Shown: positions 11,248 through 26,119, counted from the stretch's first letter. The stretch is 64,000 nt of DNA from Choanephora cucurbitarum (GCA_025331435.1 JAIWNI010000126.1:1-64000); one strand, 5' to 3'. The notes: generated by a model not told the origin, from the letters alone. Numbers and translations: made by a program.

Positions 11248-12894
11248 CTTGACAACGCTATTAGCGGATTACAACTAAAAGGAAGCGTTCCAAGGATATC
11301 TAACATCACTTGCAAAAGGAAGCATCATACCAGTGTTTTCTTTTTCTTTCTGGTTTTAGTTTTGCGTGATAATAAAGAGGTGTTTATTGCTTTTCTTTTT
11401 TTTTTTTTAAGAGAAATTACCAACAATTACAAAATAATTTTGTTCAACAGATTAGATAGAATGTAATGTGAAATGACTAGAGTTTTTACTGATATGAAAT
11501 AATAGAGAAGAGTTGCTTGGAGTAACAAGAAAGCGAGAGAGAGAGAAAAGCAGATAGACATTGACTTTTTCGTTGTTGTTTTTTGTTTTTTTTTTGCTTG
11601 TGACAGAGAAGGAAGAGCGGAAAGAAGCCGGAGAAAAAGACCAGAGCAAAGACTAGGACAAGAATAGGGATAAAGACCAGAGCAAAGTCCAGAACAAATC
11701 GCAAAGCAAAGCCAAGAACAAAGGTGTAGAGAGTCAGCCAAGCAAAAGACCTTAGTGTGAGCTGCCTCGAAAGTATGAGTCCTCCCTCCCCTGTTACCCT
11801 ACCCCTAACGGGCCTACAAGTTAGGCTAAAGCCTACCTTCATGACCCAGAGTAGCTAGTAGCCTTTTGCCCGAAGCGTGGTACCCTGGCGGATGCCGCAG
11901 ATACCGAAAGACAGAGAGGAAGACCCACGACTTTGAGCATGCCAGACAGACAGATAGACAGATAGACGAGCAGAGAGATACTAGAGCTCGAGATCTATTG
12001 GGTGATTCGGATTTACGTTAGTTGGAATGTAGCTGATAGAGAAAGCATGATAATCATACCAAAAGATAACATAAGAGACAAAGAAAAAAAAACTAGTTTG
12101 GTAGCTTGCTTGAGAGAAGAGAAGGACCAAGACAACGAGAGAGCACCATGACAAGTGAAGAAAGTAGAGAGTGAAAGAGCTTTTTGTAGCGTCAGAGGTT
12201 ATGTAGTAGTATAAGTGACTTTGTAGTTTGAATGAAACTAAAGAAAAGAGAAGAAGAAAAAAAGAAGAAGGCAGAAAGCGTGTCTTCCCTTTTAAACAAA
12301 ATCAGAAAGATCAGCGCAATTTTTGCATCATGTCCGTTTTCTTTTTTATCCCTTTTCACATGCTTGCGTTTCAGCCCACAGAAAAAATTAAATCTCTACT
12401 GCTTTACCTCTCTCGAATTTCCCTGACATCTCGACAAATCCAACAAGATGAAAAATGAAGCAAAATAATGACTAGCGCATAGCTATAGGCTATCCCAGCT
12501 GTTGAACGAATGACATTGAAGATTAAAGAGAAGTTTGTGTGTCAAAGCGAATTAAATCAATGTTTGCATGAAATGAAAAAAAAAAAAAAAGAGGGAGAGA
12601 TGCCAGAATCTAATTGGGTGGCTATCCTAGCCTTATCTACAGCTATAACCATAGATAATAGCAGTGTCTTGTGGCCATGTTTATCACTATGGTTTTATCT
12701 GTTTATTGCTCTGCTTGCTTCACTTGTCTTGGCCATCACTAACAGAAATACAGCATTCATGATCAATCTTATGCTACCTCTTTTATGTATCCATCAGATC
12801 AGTCTGCCTTGTTTCAATGCCAAGTTCAACCATGAGTAAAATGAGCCAAGACAAAACTAATCCATGTGAATATGCATGCTTAGCTAAGGCCTAT

Positions 12895-12988
12895 TTGTGT
12901 TGTTTGTGCTGTTTGTGCTGTTTGTGCTGTTTGTGCTGTTTGTGCTGTTTGTGCTGTTTGTGCTGTTTGTGCTGTTTGTGCTGTTTGT
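12895..12988 (+). repeat. 9-bp minisatellite (ctgtttgtg)n
   Basis: About ten tandem nonamers, giving LCC repeats in one frame and KQH on the opposite strand. It is not accepted as coding. Confidence 0.9.
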
Positions 12989-13894
12989 TGTCGCATTCAC
13001 AATAAAATGGGTGGTAACAGAAAGCATTCAGTAAGCCCAAGCTAAATTTAGTGCCTTCTTTGCTTGTCTCTCTGAACCTGCTTTCAAACCGACAATATCT
13101 CGAGAAAAATATGATGCGTGTAAAATAAGAGTCTGTAAGGCAGCGTTTTCTTTTTTTTTTTTCTTCTTCTTCTTTTTTCGCTTTCTTTGCATGAAAATAA
13201 AGCATTCAGAAAAAAAAAAGGCCTCCCAAGATTTCTCTTGCAGTTACACAAACTACCTTATTCGTGCCATGATTACTCGAATCTCGAAAAGGGGCAGAAT
13301 TTTTTTTTTTTTTTTTTGCTTTATTTTATTTTATTTTATTTCTTTCTTCTTCAGAACCAGCAAAGACGGGACTAGAGAGGCTAAGGCCGAAAATGAAAGC
13401 AGAAAAGACAGCCACTTGATGATACGACGCGCTACTGCTTGCTTTTACTCTTTCGAGCGTCTTGTTACGTTCTGTGTGGTCAGCTTTCAGTTTTCAACTT
13501 TTCTCTCTCTCTCTCTCGCTCTCTCTTTTTTTTTTTTTGCAATCGTTTTTAACATGGATGCAAATATGGAATCTACACACAGGGACCTTTGACTTATACA
13601 TGCTTGCTATATCCAACTAAAGCCCAGCAAAAAGAAGCAAAAGAACAGTAGAAACACGATAGAGGAGCGTCTTGTTTCTGTTTTGCAAACCTGAACCAAC
13701 AACTACCCAGGTTATATCCATGGTTGAGACAATGCTCGTATCCTGAGCAAATGCAGATGCAGAGTAGGCACCAGTTGAAAGTAAAAGCGCTAGTTGAACA
13801 AGCGTCTCGCTGCAGAATAGGCTTTAGCTACTGTTGACTTCGAAGGTAAGATAGATAAAAGAGGACAGAGCAAGATGACACATCGAACGTAGAA

Positions 13895-14074
13895 GGTTGA
13901 GTATTGGATACTGGATACTGGATATTGGATATTGGATATTGGATACTGGATACTGGATACTGGATACTGAATACTGGATACTGAATGCTGGATACTGGAT
14001 ACTGGATACTGAATACTGGATATTGGATACTGGATACTGGATACTAGATACTGGATATTGGATACTGGATGTTG
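13895..14074 (+). repeat. 7-bp minisatellite (ggatact/ggatatt)n
   Basis: About 25 heptamer units with interspersed variants (gaatact, gaatgct, tagatac) in a mosaic order, indicating repeated internal duplication. Confidence 0.9.
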
Positions 14075-14332
14075 ATTAGGCATATAGAATGGATAGGTCG
14101 AGCACGGGTCACGCACAAACTATATGACACAAGATAGATTACGAGAGGTAGTCAAAGAAGCAAAGTAAGAGACAGAAATAAAGAAGAGATATACGCAAGT
14201 GGATTGCACTGGATTGTACTGGATTGCATGAGACTACAATGAATTGAACTCGGAATAGTGTGTGTACAACCTGCATTATTATGGCCATGGCCATAGTTGT
14301 TGGAGACATGTTTGTGATTTCACACAAACTAC

Positions 14333-14391
14333 ATTTGAGAACTATTGAGAACTATTGAGAACTATTGAGAACTATTGAGAACTATTGAGGC
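14333..14391 (+). repeat. 11-bp minisatellite (gagaactatt)n
   Basis: Five copies of a tgagaactatt-type unit, closely downstream of short ggattgcact/ggattgtact decamers at 14199-14228. Confidence 0.9.
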
Positions 14392-15526
14392 TCGCGTGTT
14401 AGTATGGACACCTTTTGGTAGACGGACGCCTACCTGATGACAACAATACAATGCTCAACAGCAATTACTCATCGTACTCTTCAGCATAATGGACGGAAAT
14501 GCTGTCAAAAGAGTTTATGCTTGTACGCTTATATCCAGATGAGTAAAAGCATAAGATCAAGAAAGATGTTTTTGTGTATTACTAAAAGGGATTGAGAAGA
14601 TGCATTTGATGTTGAGCACAAGACTAGAGAAAAGTTGCATGGATGCAAAAGAACCAAAAAGAAGAAGAAGAAGAAGTTTAAAGCTCAAAGCTCAAAGCTC
14701 AAAACTTTACTACTGTCAGCCAAGTACATCGTCCTTTGGTGTTTCCAACCTGAATTCAGATCATGTGGTTAGAGTCAGAGTGCGTGAGTGTGTTTATCAC
14801 TGCTATAAAGTAATCCCTTATTGCTACCAATCATACCGTCATTTCACTGACATGTCAGAACAGAGTTATTTGTGACCAAATTACCAATCATACTCTTCCA
14901 GTAATATATATACATATATACATATATACATATATGAGATGGTGTTGACAAAATCTGATTTATAAAGATACATCTCGAGTGTTTTTTTCCCATCTCTTGT
15001 TCTATAGAAAATGTTTGATCTGTCTTTTCAGATAGATCCAATGAACCCTTACAATAATGATACAATTGTATCGATAGAATTAGAGAGAGAGAGAGAGAGA
15101 GAATCCAGTTACTCGACAGTGCATTCTGTTTCAACTAGATCAGGAAAGTATGGAGAGGCTTAAGAATCAAACCGCGTCAACTTGTAGATAAAAAAAAAAA
15201 GAAACATAGGTCATTTCAAAGATATAATAAGAAGCCTGTTTTCTGCAGCGTCCTCTTTTGGCTTTTTACCCTTTCAATAATGTACTCTTTTTTTTTATTT
15301 TCAGTATGCTGATTCGAGCCATACACGATGCATTTAGCCAATCCAGAGAACATAGTTACTTGTTTGTTTATTTAAGGACTTGGAATAAACTAAAGCAGAA
15401 AAGAACAAAGTAGAAAAGTGATGAACAGAAAGTTGTATTTACAACAGTTTGGATAAATTTATTAGACAAGTACTTATAGACAAGAGCAATGAGTAACAGA
15501 TAGGCGAGACTAAGGAACTAAGATAG

Positions 15527-15612
15527 AAAGACACTAGAAGAAGACCAAGAGAACTAAGACACTAGAAGAAGACCAAGAGAACTAAGACACTAGAAGAAGA
15601 CCGAGAGGACCG
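15527..15612 (+). repeat. 28-bp minisatellite, ~3 copies
   Basis: The unit agacactagaagaagacc plus aagagaacta is repeated three times with small changes. It grades into further A-rich imperfect repeats to about 15800. Confidence 0.85.
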
Positions 15613-15805
15613 AAAGAACCAAGAGAACCAAGAGAAACAAGACACTAGAAGAAGATCAAGAGAACCAGGAGAACCAGAAAAGCTAAAAACAATAACCCAA
15701 AAGCCAACAAAAAAAGCCAACAACAAAAAAAAGACAACAACTCAAGAACCAACAACTTAAGAATCAACAACAAAAAAAAAGTCAACAACTCAAGAGCCAA
15801 CAAAA

Positions 15806-15880
15806 AAAGGAAACCAAAAACCAAAAACCAAAAACCAAAAACCAAAAACCAAAAACCAAAAACCAAAAACCAAAAAAGCA
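15806..15880 (+). repeat. 7-bp minisatellite (aaccaaa)n
   Basis: About ten heptamers, followed at 15936-15990 by an array of ccagagaa-type units. Both give spurious ORFs. Confidence 0.9.
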
Positions 15881-17224
15881 GAACAACAAGACAACAAAAA
15901 AATGAAAAGGGCACAAACCTTTGGACCAGAGAACCAGAGAACCTTTGGACCAGAGAACCAGAGAACCAGAGAACCAGAGAACCAAAGAACAAGAGAACAA
16001 GAGAACAAGAGAATCAGTGAACCAGACAATCTTCAAAGTCGGAAGCAAAAGAGAGAATGGCACATATGTATATACAATAGAAAAAAGGAAGTGGTGAATG
16101 CGTAAGGAAAAAAAAAAAGAAAGAGAGAGAAAGAGAGAGCAAAAAGTAAGAAATTAAACCTTTTTCTTATATTCTTTGAACTTCTGACAGGTTGGTTTTA
16201 GCCTGTGATTGATATTCCTTGCTTTAGCTATTGTGCTTTTTCGCATGTGGCATATCCTATTACTTGAGGGCCAATCGCTTTTCTTTCTCTGCCTTTTTTT
16301 TTTATTTTTTATTTTTTGGTTTATCTTTCTCCAAAGCGTTTCAGACGATCTTCATGCAGACATTATTGTGCAATTTTGTGCTACACCATTAGTGTGATTT
16401 TTTCTGGTGGCTTGGTATCGGTTCTCCTTGCCACAAAAAAAAGTAACGCACTTACTGAGAACTATAGACAAGAGCAGGTTACAGAGAAGCAGTGATGATA
16501 CGTGATGTTTTCTTTTATTTCATAATACGAACAAGAAGAGAAAAGAATACCAGAGATGAAAAAGAAAGAAAAGACACCAAAGGCAACAAAGACAACAACA
16601 AACAAAAATAAGATGTGTAAATCAATCATGTGAAAAATGCACTAGGCTTTACTTTTATTATTGCTTGTCATCTTGTTTTGTAAAAACCGCGTTTTTGTAT
16701 TCGCATCATCTCACTATATGTTGATAGCACAATTCATACAAGTGCTGTGCATCTAATGCCCTTTCGATCAACAGATAGCCATTTCTTTTTTTTTCTTCTT
16801 CTTCTTCTTTTCTCTTGGTTATGAGGATAGTAAAACCTTATTTGTTTTTGGCTGTCTGCTAGTTGGATTTCCTTTCCGAGCAACATCCTCTAAATTGTTA
16901 TCTGGCATTTCTCTTCCTCTCTTTTTTTTTTCTCCACCCCCCCCTCTCCTTTTTTTTTTTAGGTCCAACTAGTCTATTCAACCTTCCAGTACACTGTCTA
17001 CAAAAAGCCTATCATGCTATATGTCCACGCTTCAGTTAGACATACAGTAGCATACGATTAAAAAGTACATACAGAAGCTTTTCTCTTTTTCGTATTTTGG
17101 TAATGCACACGAAGAAGAGCTGTCAAACTTACTAATTCGGAAAACAAGCTATTTTTTTTTCTTGGTTTATTATTTGTTTTCTGACTAAAGAGGTATCACA
17201 ATCAATGCATCTATTTCTTTCTCA

Positions 17225-17272
17225 CAATACATACAATACATACAATACATACAATACATACAATACATACAG
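17225..17272 (+). repeat. (acaatacat) 9-10-bp minisatellite
   Basis: Five tandem copies of tacaatacat, giving a YNT-repeat reading. Confidence 0.9.
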
Positions 17273-18380
17273 TCTAGAAGTGATAGATAGTGTAGTCATC
17301 TCCATCTTATTCGCACAATCATCAGGAATGGCAAAAAAAAACGTACGATCGGCTAATAAAAAAAAAGAAAAAGCAAGAAAGAAAGATTATCAGTCTTAGT
17401 TGCGCTTGAAATGCTGTTGACACTTTCTCTCAACAAACTGACACAATAAGTACAAGACTGTACTCAAGGGGTAAAGAAAAGAGAGCCTCTGGAAAGCTGA
17501 TTTTGCAGGTCTTGGGCTGCTCGTTGTCAAGAAGAATGAATACAGGAGAGCAATCAATCTCTGAAACATTTCTGCGGAAGGAAGAAATCTGCCAAAGTAA
17601 TCGAGTAAAGACTGCGTCATTTGCCTCTTGATAAGGTATGGCCTGTGTCCATGCAACAGCTAATTTAGTAAGTAAAAATAGAGGGGGAGGGGGGGGGAGA
17701 AGAGAAAGAGGAAAAGAGACACATCAGGTTACATTTGGTGTCACACAACTGTATATGCATTTCTTTCTTGTTTCATTGTTTACCAGACAAAGGAAAAAGA
17801 TCATGAGAAACTAAAAAGCGAAAAAAAAGAAGCTATTCAGGTTGAAAGCAACATCATTCTCCTTATATAGAGTCTCATTCACAGATTCTATGGACAAGGG
17901 ATTGGCTGATTGTCAAGACAAAGAAACTCGCTCTTGTTATTTTCCGTTTGTAGTTTCAATTTGAAAAAATAAAATAGCATTCGACTGTATAGACCGGAAG
18001 CATCTTTGTCAGGAAAGTCTTATGTAGCTCATCGATTCACCAAACTCCAGAGACACAATCATCTTGCTAGCCTCAATGTGGGGTTGCAAACAATCGCCGC
18101 AAGTAAGATGATGATAGGCCCATCAAACATATTCTTGATCCTGAAGTTTATGCATGAGTACTGGTCTTCTGGAGAGATATGATCATGCGTTTGGGAATGT
18201 AATAACATTCGATCAACACGTTCTCTCCTCACTTTTCAAGCATCAAGTACCATGGTCAGTTGGACCTTTGATCTTTCTATATCTTTAGGCAAACTGACCC
18301 TCCCTACAAGCTATAGAACATATCTTGACTCATGACTAGTAGTATTCATCAAACAAGAGCTTTTGCGGTATGAACTACGA

Positions 18381-21126
<2,746 letters not shown>

Positions 21127-21143
21127 CACACCCAAAGACTTTT
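21127..21143 (+). repeat. Left terminal inverted repeat of the 5-kb element
   Basis: cacacccaaagacttttg is the inverted counterpart of the sequence ending at 26119, with twelve identical outer bases and 16 of 17 overall. It begins exactly where the direct duplication ends. Confidence 0.75.
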
Positions 21144-21371
21144 GACCTGTTTATAGTAATTTTTTCCCTCAAACCTTAAATCCTGTAGGTCTATTGGCTA
21201 GATTTAAGTTCAAACCTAAATATTCGAATTGAGACAGCGAAAAATAAAATTAGGAGCGTACAAGGTTCAGAAACGATGAGTTTATTGGCTGCAAAAAAAA
21301 ATAAAATGGATCTCAGAAGCAGTGTTGGACGAAAAGTACAAAAAAGTAGCGAGGGTACCACCAAAACATGA

Positions 21372-21514
21372 GTGAGTAGGGGGGGCAGAGCAAGAGAGGG
21401 GGGCCACTTCAGAGTATCAAGTCTTGATTGGCTACAAAAAAAAAGTGAGTAGGGGGAGCAAAAAAAAGAGGGGGGCCATTTGTCTGTACTTATCTTGATT
21501 GGCTGGAGAAACTA
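21372..21514 (+). repeat. Subterminal 73-bp tandem repeat
   Basis: Two copies of a unit gtgagtaggggg(g/a)..., then gaggggggccat and cttgattggct, starting at 21372 and 21445. Subterminal repeats of this kind serve as transposase-binding sites in CACTA-related elements; that role is inferred here. G-run motifs near the other end (about 25750-26010) may be the counterpart. Confidence 0.8.
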
Positions 21515-21603
21515 TTGTCTGTAAATCTTGGCACCTTTTTTGCGCTCCATGAAATCAAAAGTCATGCAGCGTTTGCAAAGTGCCTTGTAAAAGAGTTGAA
21601 TCT

Positions 21604-23847
21604 TTAAGACTGCACGGGACTGTGCATGCGGTGCATAAACCAGAGAGTACCATACTTGTGGACATTCAGCAACGTACGCTCTTCATCCGCGGAAGTAAAA
21701 GGGTTTTCAACCACGATAGTTGACTGCATGTCCAGGCGATATTCGAGTTGAATCTCACTAGCCAATACACTCCGAGAACCAGATTGACAAAGAACAATGT
21801 TGTTGTCCTTGGTAGTAAGCCAACCAGGGAACAGGAACGACGAAGGAACCCCACTAGGATTGGCGGAAGGAACAGGCGGATCAAATTGTTCAATGTCATA
21901 GACCGTTATGGTATACTTAGCCGAATCATCTGTCACTCCATCTATTCTACCAAAGAAACGACCGTTGTACCCAGGAGCTGAACAGTTGAAGTAGCCAGTT
22001 GTACCTTTTTGCAAAGTATTCCTAGCTTGTTCAGCATAGTCATTGTTGTCAGCATTTTCACGATGACCCAAAACGAGATCGATAAAAGCAGGTTCTTCTT
22101 CTTTCAATAGTCGAATTTCGTAGCCGACTTCCATGACTCTCCTTGTTTCTTTGGCGCCATCAGATCCAGTAGTAGTAACCAGGAAAGAACCACCATTGAT
22201 GAGATGTCGAATAGCGAACTGTTTAGCAAAACTGGTGGCTACGTCTTTCGAAGGGTTGTGGCGATTTGTACGTAGAATCTCCTCATGAATAAACTTATTG
22301 AACTGTTCACCATGTTCGGTCTCATAGTGAACGGGCAAACCAAAACGGACAATGTCTTCAGCCAAGTGATGTAGCATGTGGACCTTGGGTAAAAGTGACA
22401 ACACAGTGGCTTGCTCTTTCTTGAGTTCAACGTAGCGGTTATCCAAAAGTAACAGGTTATCAGTCAACTCGGTAGTAAAGTGCCTTACAAGATTGATGTA
22501 TTGGAGTAAAGAACCTTCAACATTTCTCATGTAAAGCAGAGAAGACAAACAACCCAAGGAGTCAAAACATTTCGCGGATAGATCCATAAGACTATTTTCT
22601 GTAATACCAGTGAAAGTATGTCTGATAAGGACAGGCAAGACCTGAGTCAATTGCTTGAAATCCCTACCAACAAAGGAGCCATTATGATTCATGCTTGCCC
22701 TAAAGTTTCGTCCGTAAGAGGGAGAACTACGCGCCTTCGAAAGCACAGCCTGAAGTAACGGTTGCTGATCCTTAGTCAAAACGTCTTTCCAAAAAAATTG
22801 TAGCAAAGCCTTTCCAATGCCAAGAGGTACAGTGTGTAGAAGTTCAATTGGAGTATCCAAGGTAGGATTGTAAGCTTTGAGGCGCAAAAGCTCCTCGCTG
22901 CCATTCTTTCCATACCCTTGATCCTTCATAGCAGCAATCAGTGCATTGCCAGCTGGAGTATCCCGGAGTCTTCGCAATTGAGCCAAAGTACGTCTTGCAT
23001 GTTTGTGTTCGACAGGAGCATAAACGGCTGGAATCCTAGCATTGTGTCTAGCACGCGCTTCATTGGTCGCATTTCGTCTAAGCTTTGGATTCTTGTTCTT
23101 CGTTTGACGGATCAAACACTTTCGACAAAAGCATTTAGCAACACTACCAGTATGCATGGACAGTTCGGAGTGACGGTAATTGTCAGCCATAATCAACAAG
23201 AGAGGAGCAACAACAAGAACGTTTTCTTTGTGGACCGAAGAATACATCACAACGCCATTTTCCAATTGTTCAAGATCATCAACCAAAGGTGGAAGCATGT
23301 CAACAGCACTCAACTTCTTGTTGGAGGTACAAATGAAGTAAGTGTTGTTCTTGGAGCATCTTGCATCAAAAGACATGGCGGCAGGAGTCATCAAGTAACT
23401 ATCAAACAAGTTGTACTGCTTGGACAGGTTACCGGATGTATCATCTGTGAAGATCGTGAGGGGGGAAACCACAACCTTCATGAAAGATCCATCAGCCTTC
23501 TTGCGTTGTAACTTCAAAGCATAACGTTCAAGAGCACGATCCCTTTTTTCATCTTTAGCCTGGTTAACATTAAAAGCGTCCTTCCAGTCATTTTCCAGAT
23601 CATCCTCCAAATCTTCTTGTGGATCAGAGACATCGATCAAAGTGTAGGGCAAGGAAGGATTAGCAGAGTCGAAGCAATAGCGAATATCATCACTCTTATC
23701 CATCTTGGAATGAATAGAAGAGAGAAGATATGTGTCCTTTCGTCTATCAACAACGACATGTTGTGAGCCATCGCCAAATTCAACCAGTTTAATCAAAGAG
23801 CCAGTAAAGTAAGTCTTTCGTTCAGAATTCAGATCGTCCTTCTTCAT
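21604..23847 (-). CDS. Plavaka/Tnp2-like transposase, catalytic and C-terminal part (747 aa)
   Basis: A long open frame. It starts with a conserved block including FTGSLIKLVEFGDGSQHVVV. Around residues 215-250 there is a metal-binding HTGSVAKCFCRKCL motif (Cys cluster). At about 330-345 DTPIELLHTVPLGIGKAL corresponds to the D-P-EILH-LLG block of fungal Plavaka/Tnp2 transposases. Near 395 is NHNGSFVGRDFKQL, and at about 505-550 KVHMLHHLAEDIVRFG, then ETEHGEQFN and NPSKDVA, the typical second half of the family. The frame overlaps the upstream transposase exon by 26 bp in a different frame, so the two parts are separated by one frameshift. No stops occur inside. The ATG at 23847 is probably an internal methionine, not the true start. 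Confidence 0.8.
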   Translation of the reverse strand: MKKDDLNSERKTYFTGSLIKLVEFGDGSQHVVVDRRKDTYLLSSIHSKMDKSDDIRYCFDSANPSLPYTLIDVSDPQEDLEDDLENDWKDAFNVNQAKDEKRDRALERYALKLQRKKADGSFMKVVVSPLTIFTDDTSGNLSKQYNLFDSYLMTPAAMSFDARCSKNNTYFICTSNKKLSAVDMLPPLVDDLEQLENGVVMYSSVHKENVLVVAPLLLIMADNYRHSELSMHTGSVAKCFCRKCLIRQTKNKNPKLRRNATNEARARHNARIPAVYAPVEHKHARRTLAQLRRLRDTPAGNALIAAMKDQGYGKNGSEELLRLKAYNPTLDTPIELLHTVPLGIGKALLQFFWKDVLTKDQQPLLQAVLSKARSSPSYGRNFRASMNHNGSFVGRDFKQLTQVLPVLIRHTFTGITENSLMDLSAKCFDSLGCLSSLLYMRNVEGSLLQYINLVRHFTTELTDNLLLLDNRYVELKKEQATVLSLLPKVHMLHHLAEDIVRFGLPVHYETEHGEQFNKFIHEEILRTNRHNPSKDVATSFAKQFAIRHLINGGSFLVTTTGSDGAKETRRVMEVGYEIRLLKEEEPAFIDLVLGHRENADNNDYAEQARNTLQKGTTGYFNCSAPGYNGRFFGRIDGVTDDSAKYTITVYDIEQFDPPVPSANPSGVPSSFLFPGWLTTKDNNIVLCQSGSRSVLASEIQLEYRLDMQSTIVVENPFTSADEERTLLNVHKYGTLWFMHRMHSPVQS

Positions 23848-25125
23848 ACAAGAATCTAGAGACCTTTACAGAATTCATTCCATTGTCAGAGTTAACCAAT
23901 ACCCAATCACCAACCCAAATGTCTACATCATTTGGAAGAGTAACCATAGGTGTTTGAAGCATTGTGTTTGTACGCCACTTTCTACCTTGTTGAAGGCAGT
24001 TGTTCTCGACAGTAGTATGGTCAGGAAAACTACTCAACATAGGACACTTTACCGGATCAGCCATCAGGAACCTGAGATATTCAGAAGGCTTGTTCATGTA
24101 CAAGACATGCTTTTCATTAGGCTTCTTCTTGGGAGATACCTCATATCTTGTAGGGACCAAAGTAGGGACACGGCATTTCTTTCTCTGATGGTAGTTCAGA
24201 ATATAGTCAGTAGCAGGAAGTTTCAGGGCAGGGTCTTGTTCCTTAAACTTCAGTAGGAGCCTGATCAACATCATAATTGATTTGATCTTTGTTTCTGAAA
24301 TGTTCATATTGCAACCATCAAAGAAAGCAATCAAGATAAAGTCCAAGATGTTTTCAAAGGGATCGGTAGAGCTTCGAATTCCTTCTTCTTCAGGGATAGA
24401 GTCATCGATGATTCCTCTGATGTGTGTAGCCAAGTTGTCCATCGATTCATCATCGTCTGTTTCTTGAGCACCAAACAGAACATCCCCAATAGGAGAAATA
24501 GTAGCCAGATTCAAAGCGTCGTGCTCCTGCTCTTGTTGAATGTCATGACGTGTAGAGTCAGTGCCATAGTAGTAGTCAAGAACAGTTTCGATATCGTCTT
24601 CTTCGTCAGATTCTTCATCTTCAGAACTATTGATAATAAAGTTAGTAAATCTATAGACGGGCAAAAGCATTCATTCTACTTACGTTTCGCTATCCGAAAC
24701 AGGAGCATTTCCAGATTCATTAACAAAGGAGAATTCCATATCGTTTCCCGTTAGTTCGGTTTCGTCGCGGGTGGAGTCGTTGGTAACAAATGAAGTTTCC
24801 ATCGCACTCGGAGCAAAAAAGGAACCATTAGGAGTGGCCTGGGATTGAGACATTTGACTTGAGCTAGAGGACGTTATAACAGTATGTTAGTGTACTGGTT
24901 GTTGTAGTTTTAGCAAGCGTTGTGTGTTAGCTACCTTTCTTGTGGACGGTAAACCAGTGATCTAGGTCTGAATTTACACGCCTTCTCTTCATGTCTCTTC
25001 AAGTTGTCTTTCCTACCTTTAACAGTTTTAGTACAGCCATAACTTCTATATTTACAAAAGTATTCTATTTCTGAGGGTTTCGCGTTTAATATTCGTGATA
25101 TCGGTGTATTGTTTTCTGAAGACAT
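23822..25125 (-). CDS. Plavaka/Tnp2-like transposase, N-terminal exons 1-3
   Basis: Three exons join in frame: exon 1 at 25125-24935, intron of 71 bp (gtagct...ctctag), exon 2 at 24863-24684, intron of 57 bp (gtaagt...caatag), exon 3 at 24626-23822. Exon 1 carries a short C2HC-like zinc finger (FCKYRSYGC...RHEEKAC) suited to binding the element's ends. Exons 2-3 are acidic (SEDEESDEEDD). Exon 3 then continues into family sequence, ending VGDWVLVNSDNG and a stop at 23822. The stop falls 26 bp inside the 747-residue frame that continues the protein, implying a one-base lesion or a recoding event. Together the product would be about 1130 residues. Confidence 0.75.
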
Positions 25126-26102
25126 GTTGCATGTTTATCAAAGTTATACAATAAAAACTCAAAGAAAAAGAGAAAAAAAAAGAACTTAGAAAAAAATTCA
25201 AAGTAATTCTATTTAAACTGCCGGACACAATTTTTGAACTAATTTTTAGTGTCCTTTGGCGTTTGTTTTCACTTTTCCTTTTTCTTTCACTTTTAAAACA
25301 GTTTATTCCTTCATGGGTAAGTACACTATTTTTCCTTCTATTACATAGTGTAAACATAACGTAGTTCTTACTCTTTTCTTTATGTATTAGTTCCTAGACT
25401 CTCCATGATGCTTGCTGGTGCTTTTGCTACGCTTTGAGGTGATATGAGGTAAAGTAGTTACAGGCAAAACATGTCTTGTAGTTCTGTTATTAACCATCCT
25501 TTCCCATTTATTGCTTTAGGTAAGTAGCAATCTAGTTCGTCTTCTTGCAAAGGTAAGCTATCATCTGCTATACGTTTTTATAGTACAAGTTAACTAACAT
25601 TTCATTTACTCATCTAGAGAACTACGAATAGGTCTATTCTCTCTGTCAAGCACTCTTTGGCTCAACCTGGGTCTATCTCTTCCTGCTTCTCTGCTAGGGG
25701 CTATGTACATCGCTCTGAATATAGCATTTCTACTGCCTGTATAGTAGCCATATTCCCTAGTGCCTAGTAGGGGGGGGGTATGGAAAACGATTACGCGGCC
25801 CTGCCTAGTAGCAGGTGCAGCAACCAATGAAATTTTTTAAATAAAACGATATTTTTTCTAAGCCACAATTATTTTCAATAAGCGAGGATTCCAAACATGG
25901 AACCAATTTTATAAAATGGGGGTGCATCCAAATGAATAATACCAAAATGGAAATGGGGGGACCCTCAAAATGAAGTGGGGGGATCCTCAAGATGAGGTTG
26001 GGGGTCTCCTCTTTCTCGTTCTAAAAAAGGCAATGTGTAACCTCATACAAATCTCCTTTTAAGACTAGTACAAAATTTACAGATTGGGATTCAAATCTAG
26101 GA
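25126..26102. other. 5' non-coding region of the 5-kb element
   Basis: The interval between the transposase start and the right terminal repeat. It is AT-rich and includes G-run motifs (ggggggaccctca, ggggggatcctca) at about 25940-26010 and near 25770. No gene is supported; short ORFs here are not family-like. It presumably carries the promoter. Confidence 0.6.
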
Positions 26103-26119
26103 AAAAATCTTTGGGTGTG
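26103..26119 (-). repeat. Right terminal inverted repeat of the 5-kb element
   Basis: aaaaaatctttgggtgtg, inverted match to 21127-21143. It abuts an exon of the neighbouring Tnp2-like gene, which is cut off exactly here. Confidence 0.75.

Larger units (their letters stand above)
21127..26119 (-). mobile_element. 5-kb DNA transposon, Plavaka/Tnp2 (CACTA-related) type
   Basis: Bounded by a 17-bp terminal inverted repeat with one mismatch (cacacccaaaga(c/t)tttt). It has G-rich subterminal repeats and encodes one large transposase on the minus strand. Total length is 4993 bp. No target-site duplication is visible: the left flank is caatta and the right flank is aaggca. Left flank and right flank come from different contexts (segmental duplication versus a truncated transposase gene), so the element bridges a rearrangement breakpoint or was itself the recombination substrate. 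Confidence 0.75.

Noticed and set aside
11780..11900. GC-richer segment considered as a tRNA or structured RNA
   Set aside because: No cloverleaf with the conserved D- and T-loop bases could be drawn.
12895..14391. Regular short repeats considered as a possible CRISPR array
   Set aside because: Units of 7-11 bp are head-to-tail with no spacers; these are minisatellites in eukaryotic DNA.
18000..18380. Short semi-open readings such as KLQRHNHLASLNVG upstream of the (GT)n tract
   Set aside because: May be a decayed coding remnant, but no family could be recognised and the frame is not sustained.
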